Under the pieces are notes generated by a model that was not told where the DNA came from, searched no databases, and saw nothing but the letters and a program-made list of their open reading frames with translations. Of a DNA stretch of 64,000 nt, positions 61,556-64,000 are shown piece after piece. Numbering within the stretch: position 1 is the stretch's first letter; each line of letters begins with the position of its first letter. The position numbers and the translations under genes were made by a program. Source of the stretch: an uncultured Actinomycetes bacterium (GTDB lineage Bacteria > Actinomycetota > Thermoleophilia > Miltoncostaeales > Miltoncostaeaceae); the NCBI GenBank assembly GCA_903896045.1, contig CAITWD010000001.1:1-64000 (forward strand), read 5' to 3'.

Positions 61556-61771
61556 TCAGATGATGATGTGGCCGTCGCGCGCCGGTGGTTCGTGAGCGCA
61601 GCACTGTGCGCGCCGACGTTCTGGTCTCGGGGTGTTCGCTTGAGCGAGGATCTCTGCGGCGAGCCCCGATAATTCGCCGTCACGCCCGTGCATCACTCGC
61701 GATCCGTCGTCATTGATCGTGAGGGACGCGATGACACCATCAGCACTCGAGATTCGTATGACTGTGCTCAC
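61556..61771 (-). CDS. Small protein coupled to the PDZ protein, with a CC pair
   Basis: The 71-residue product begins at a GTG overlapping the stop of the PDZ gene as GTGA. The N-terminal half looks like a small beta-hairpin domain (TVIRISSADGVIASLTINDDGS), the C-terminal part has ERRRAQCCAHEPPARDGH, with Cys-Cys-x-His that might bind a metal. There is no signal peptide, so unlike its partner it should stay in the cytoplasm. The function is unknown. Confidence 0.55.
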   Translation of the reverse strand: MSTVIRISSADGVIASLTINDDGSRVMHGRDGELSGLAAEILAQANTPRPERRRAQCCAHEPPARDGHIII

Positions 61772-63102
61772 GGATTTGCCTGTTCCAGATAGGTAGTGAT
61801 CAGCATCTGGGCACGCGATCGATCATCCGTTGTGACGATGGCCGACTTCAGAAGAATGACTCCTGATCGCGGGTTTCCTGTCCGAATGAGGGCCAATCCG
61901 TACGCCGCAAGGGAGTCGGGGTTCAGTGCGTCGAGAGCACGAGCGATGCGTGCCGCTGCGAGTGCGGGCTGGGGTGCCCCGTATTGAATCCATGCGAGCG
62001 CTTCGTAGGAGAACGCGGTCGCATCACTTGGATCAAACGCTTCTGCGGCGACAAACGCCAAAGGGTTTTGATGCCCAAGAGCAGTGTTGGCTATCCCAAT
62101 CCCAAACGGGATCGCAGAATAACCGCGCATATTCGTGGGGGTGAGCGCGTTCGCCCAGTTGCTTGCTGCGGCCGCCCATTGCTTGAGCCGAGCTGCCACC
62201 TGGGCGTTGAGGATGTCGGTCGTTCCGGGGTACTGCGACGCCCATGCCCCCGAGATACGGCTCGCCGTTTGAGTGTCTCCTGATTGGATGGCGTACTCAG
62301 CTTGGGCGTAGGCGTAGGTGAATTTCGTCTTGTTGCTGTTCACGTTTGCAGCCAGCGCGCTCCCAAAGGGACCGGACGGATTCCAGTCCGGCAGGGGCGT
62401 GATGGTGGTGGAGATGGGTGCTGACACGCCACTACGGATTGCCACGACAGCGATCGGCGCGTTTGCCGGGAGCGTGCGAATCACTCTGTTGAAGGTGTTC
62501 TGATTCCCGACAGGCACGCCGTTTAGCGTGGTGATGACATCCCCAACATGAAGCGCACCGTGTGTTGCGACCGGTTGAGTCCCGAGGGCACCTACGAATT
62601 GTCCAGCAGGGAGCCCGAGCTCGGGAGTTACCGGAACGGTATATGCGTCGAAGACCCCACGCGGGGCGGTATAGGACAGCGTCATCGCCCGCGTGACCGG
62701 CACAGCATTTTTGCCTGCAGCGGTCCGGGCACCAATCCACACCGTGTAGGCGCCCGGAAGCAGTTGATAGCCCCGGGAATCGGTCGCTTGTACGAGTACG
62801 AAGGCGCGCCCTTTGCGGTGCGGTTGTGGAGTCGCGATCGTTGAAAGAATCTTGTGGGTATGAGGATTCAGGATCCGAACGATCACTTTTGCGGGGATCG
62901 AGAGACGGACTCCGACGAGAAATTGAGCGTGTCCCTGTTGACCGGACACATGCGATCCGACGATGATCGAGGAGAGCACGGGGGTTGTTGAGACCGCTCC
63001 TGCGCCGAGTGATGCAGCGCTGAAACATGTGAGCGCGGATATCCCGAGGGCGGCGCCGAATGCCCCAAGGGAACGGGATCGTGAACCTGTCAATAGCCTC
63101 AT
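61768..63102 (-). CDS. Secreted PDZ-domain protein with helical repeat region
   Basis: The product is about 444 residues from the ATG at 63102. A signal peptide (GAALGISALTCFSAASLGAGA) is followed by a beta-sandwich-like region (about 45-145) and a PDZ domain (about 165-225, LGLPAGQFVGALGT, GDVITTLNGVPVGNQ). The C-terminal half consists of alanine-rich helical repeats resembling tetratricopeptides (AYAQAEYAIQSGDTQTASRI, AALAAARIARALDALNPDSLAAYGLALIRTGN). No protease domain is present, so the PDZ probably recognises protein tails at the surface. A GTG at 63120 in frame is an alternative start, but TATCGT 8 bases upstream supports 63102. Confidence 0.7.
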   Translation of the reverse strand: MRLLTGSRSRSLGAFGAALGISALTCFSAASLGAGAVSTTPVLSSIIVGSHVSGQQGHAQFLVGVRLSIPAKVIVRILNPHTHKILSTIATPQPHRKGRAFVLVQATDSRGYQLLPGAYTVWIGARTAAGKNAVPVTRAMTLSYTAPRGVFDAYTVPVTPELGLPAGQFVGALGTQPVATHGALHVGDVITTLNGVPVGNQNTFNRVIRTLPANAPIAVVAIRSGVSAPISTTITPLPDWNPSGPFGSALAANVNSNKTKFTYAYAQAEYAIQSGDTQTASRISGAWASQYPGTTDILNAQVAARLKQWAAAASNWANALTPTNMRGYSAIPFGIGIANTALGHQNPLAFVAAEAFDPSDATAFSYEALAWIQYGAPQPALAAARIARALDALNPDSLAAYGLALIRTGNPRSGVILLKSAIVTTDDRSRAQMLITTYLEQANP

Positions 63103-63141
63103 GACAGGCGACGATAGCACTCACCTGTAGCATCGAACGCA
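63103..63141. promoter_or_regulatory. Divergent, overlapping promoter region of the PDZ and phosphorylase-like genes
   Basis: Only 39 bases separate the two divergent ATGs. TATCGT on the minus strand (63116-63111) is 8 bases from the PDZ start, and TAGCAT on the plus strand (63128-63133) is 8 bases from the plus-strand start. Neither has a ribosome site. The -35 regions must each lie beyond the other gene's -10, so polymerases would compete. Confidence 0.5.
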
Positions 63142-64000
63142 ATGGGCGTTCCATCTCCACCTATTGAAGTTCTCGAAGCCCTTGCGCGAGGTGTGCTTCC
63201 ATCAGACGCTGACACGCGCAGTTTCGTCGCGAGATGGTGCGCTGGCAACGTGAATGACGCGCAAATAATCGCTTTTGCTGGGGAAATGAGGAGGCTTGAT
63301 CAGCATCTCCCGTTATCCCACGCGTGGGCATCCGGACTCATCGCGTCAGGCCAACGGTTGGAATTGGCAAGTTTTGGACAGACCGGTGACATTCATTGCA
63401 TCGGTATTGGACGCAGCGTTCTTGCTGTCAGCTCGATACTTGTCGCAGCTGCAGCGGGCGTGAAGGTGTGCGCAGTCGCGACGCGCGGGCTCGGTTTCTG
63501 GGGTGGCCTCGTTGATGTCGTTGGGGCGCTCCCGGGGTATACGGCCCAGCCTTCGATTCCCGACATTGTGGCCCTCCTTGAGGGGTGTGGCGTCGTGATC
63601 ACCGAGGCCACTGACCAACTTGTCCCCGCAGAGCGGCAATTCAGTGCCCTTTACGGTCAAACTGGACGGTATGACCTCATTGATGTGGTTGCGGCGTCGG
63701 TGATGGCCAGGAGTCTGGCTGCCGGATCTGCGCATGTCGTGATCGAGATCACCTACGGATCTCACGGGGTCTGCCGTGATCTGCAGCATGCCGAGGAACT
63801 TGAGGGATGTATGCATTCGATCGCCGATGGATGGGCGCGCGATGTGCACATCATCTTGCGCCGCTATGACATCCCGATCACCCGGATGTTTGGGCACGCA
63901 CTTGAAATTCGAGAGATCGGTGAACTGATCCGCGGGGGAGGCCTTGCGGGCGCTCGGGAGTGCGTGGCCGATCTGAGCGGATGTTTGATCGAACGTTCCG
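63142..64000 (+). CDS. Thymidine/pyrimidine nucleoside phosphorylase family protein, degenerate, cut by the right edge
   Basis: The plus strand is open from ATG 63142 to the window end (286 codons). It keeps the family layout: an N-terminal helical domain, TGDIHCIGIGRSVLAVSS in place of the phosphate-binding STGGVGDK loop, ATRGLGFWGGLVDVV in place of the signature SGRGLGHTGGTLDKLE, GVVITEATDQLVPAERQFSAL and ASVMARSLAAGSAHVVIE. Key residues are changed: the KHSTGG lysine and serine, the Ser and TGGT of the signature, and the lysine of the usual DVKVGSGAF (here EITYGSHGV). It may have lost phosphorolysis. A leaderless start with TAGCAT upstream is likely. Confidence 0.75.
   Translation, partial: MGVPSPPIEVLEALARGVLPSDADTRSFVARWCAGNVNDAQIIAFAGEMRRLDQHLPLSHAWASGLIASGQRLELASFGQTGDIHCIGIGRSVLAVSSILVAAAAGVKVCAVATRGLGFWGGLVDVVGALPGYTAQPSIPDIVALLEGCGVVITEATDQLVPAERQFSALYGQTGRYDLIDVVAASVMARSLAAGSAHVVIEITYGSHGVCRDLQHAEELEGCMHSIADGWARDVHIILRRYDIPITRMFGHALEIREIGELIRGGGLAGARECVADLSGCLIERS

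Noticed and set aside
1-64000. CRISPR arrays, insertion sequences, prophage genes or an origin of replication
   Set aside because: No direct-repeat array, transposase, integrase, phage gene or dnaA-box cluster was seen.

Overview
The window is GC-rich, gene-dense bacterial chromosome. No phage, insertion sequence, CRISPR array or plasmid signature was seen. Three things point to the Actinomycetota in the broad sense or a close neighbour lineage (for example Thermoleophilia-like or Dormibacterota-like). First, the gene order alaS-ruvX-mltG-aroE, aroC-aroK-aroB-aroQ-pepQ-efp, and tlyA-nadK-recN-pyrG. Second, many starts with a -10 box 6 to 8 bases upstream and no Shine-Dalgarno, which suggests leaderless transcripts. 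Third, a CxxC-type MnmA. The phylum cannot be fixed from the sequence alone. About seventeen gene junctions use a 4-base GTGA or ATGA overlap, so translational coupling is the norm here.

Layout. 1-4.3 kb (minus): a ferric-reductase-like membrane protein (cut by the left edge), ApbE, a small membrane protein, a sensor kinase/response regulator pair and TatA. 4.6-6.1 kb: an OsmC-like protein, a 50-residue protein, a decayed antitoxin, and tRNA-Gln and tRNA-Glu with a terminator. 6.2-9.8 kb (minus): two coupled ABC exporter half-transporters. 9.8-21.4 kb (plus): ftcD, a small membrane protein that may start at ATC, hisS, aspS, an IscU-MnmA fusion, a DUF948-like protein, alaS, ruvX, mltG and aroE. 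21.5-32.9 kb: an accessory stretch with envelope proteins (an M23-type wall hydrolase, a GH25-like protein and a SpoIID/LytB protein), an MFS exporter, a dienelactone hydrolase, two phosphatases, a LOG protein and a cupin. 33.0-36.4 kb: a methionine operon metY-metX-metW behind a clear promoter and a leader of about 175 bases. 36.4-38.5 kb (minus): a site-2 protease, RNase H and a small helical protein. 38.7-47.4 kb: the shikimate genes, pepQ, efp, a biotin carrier fused to a dead carboxyltransferase, accC, nusB and a small XseB-like protein. 47.4-53.7 kb: a pseudo-EAL protein, dxs, tlyA, nadK and recN. 53.7-64 kb: a beta-propeller surface protein, a methyltransferase, pyrG, an M20 peptidase, a Nudix hydrolase, DUF3891 and DUF429 proteins, a PDZ surface protein, and a degenerate thymidine-phosphorylase-family gene cut by the right edge.

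Most of the window is housekeeping: aminoacylation (His, Asp, Ala), tRNA thiolation, aromatic and methionine synthesis, fatty-acid initiation, isoprenoid start, CTP and NADP synthesis, and DNA repair. The most unusual items are the complete AccB fused to a carboxyltransferase domain that has lost its lysine and metal-binding histidines, the IscU-MnmA fusion lacking the third IscU cysteine, the structured leader and intergenic hairpin of the met operon, and several family members whose active sites look eroded.
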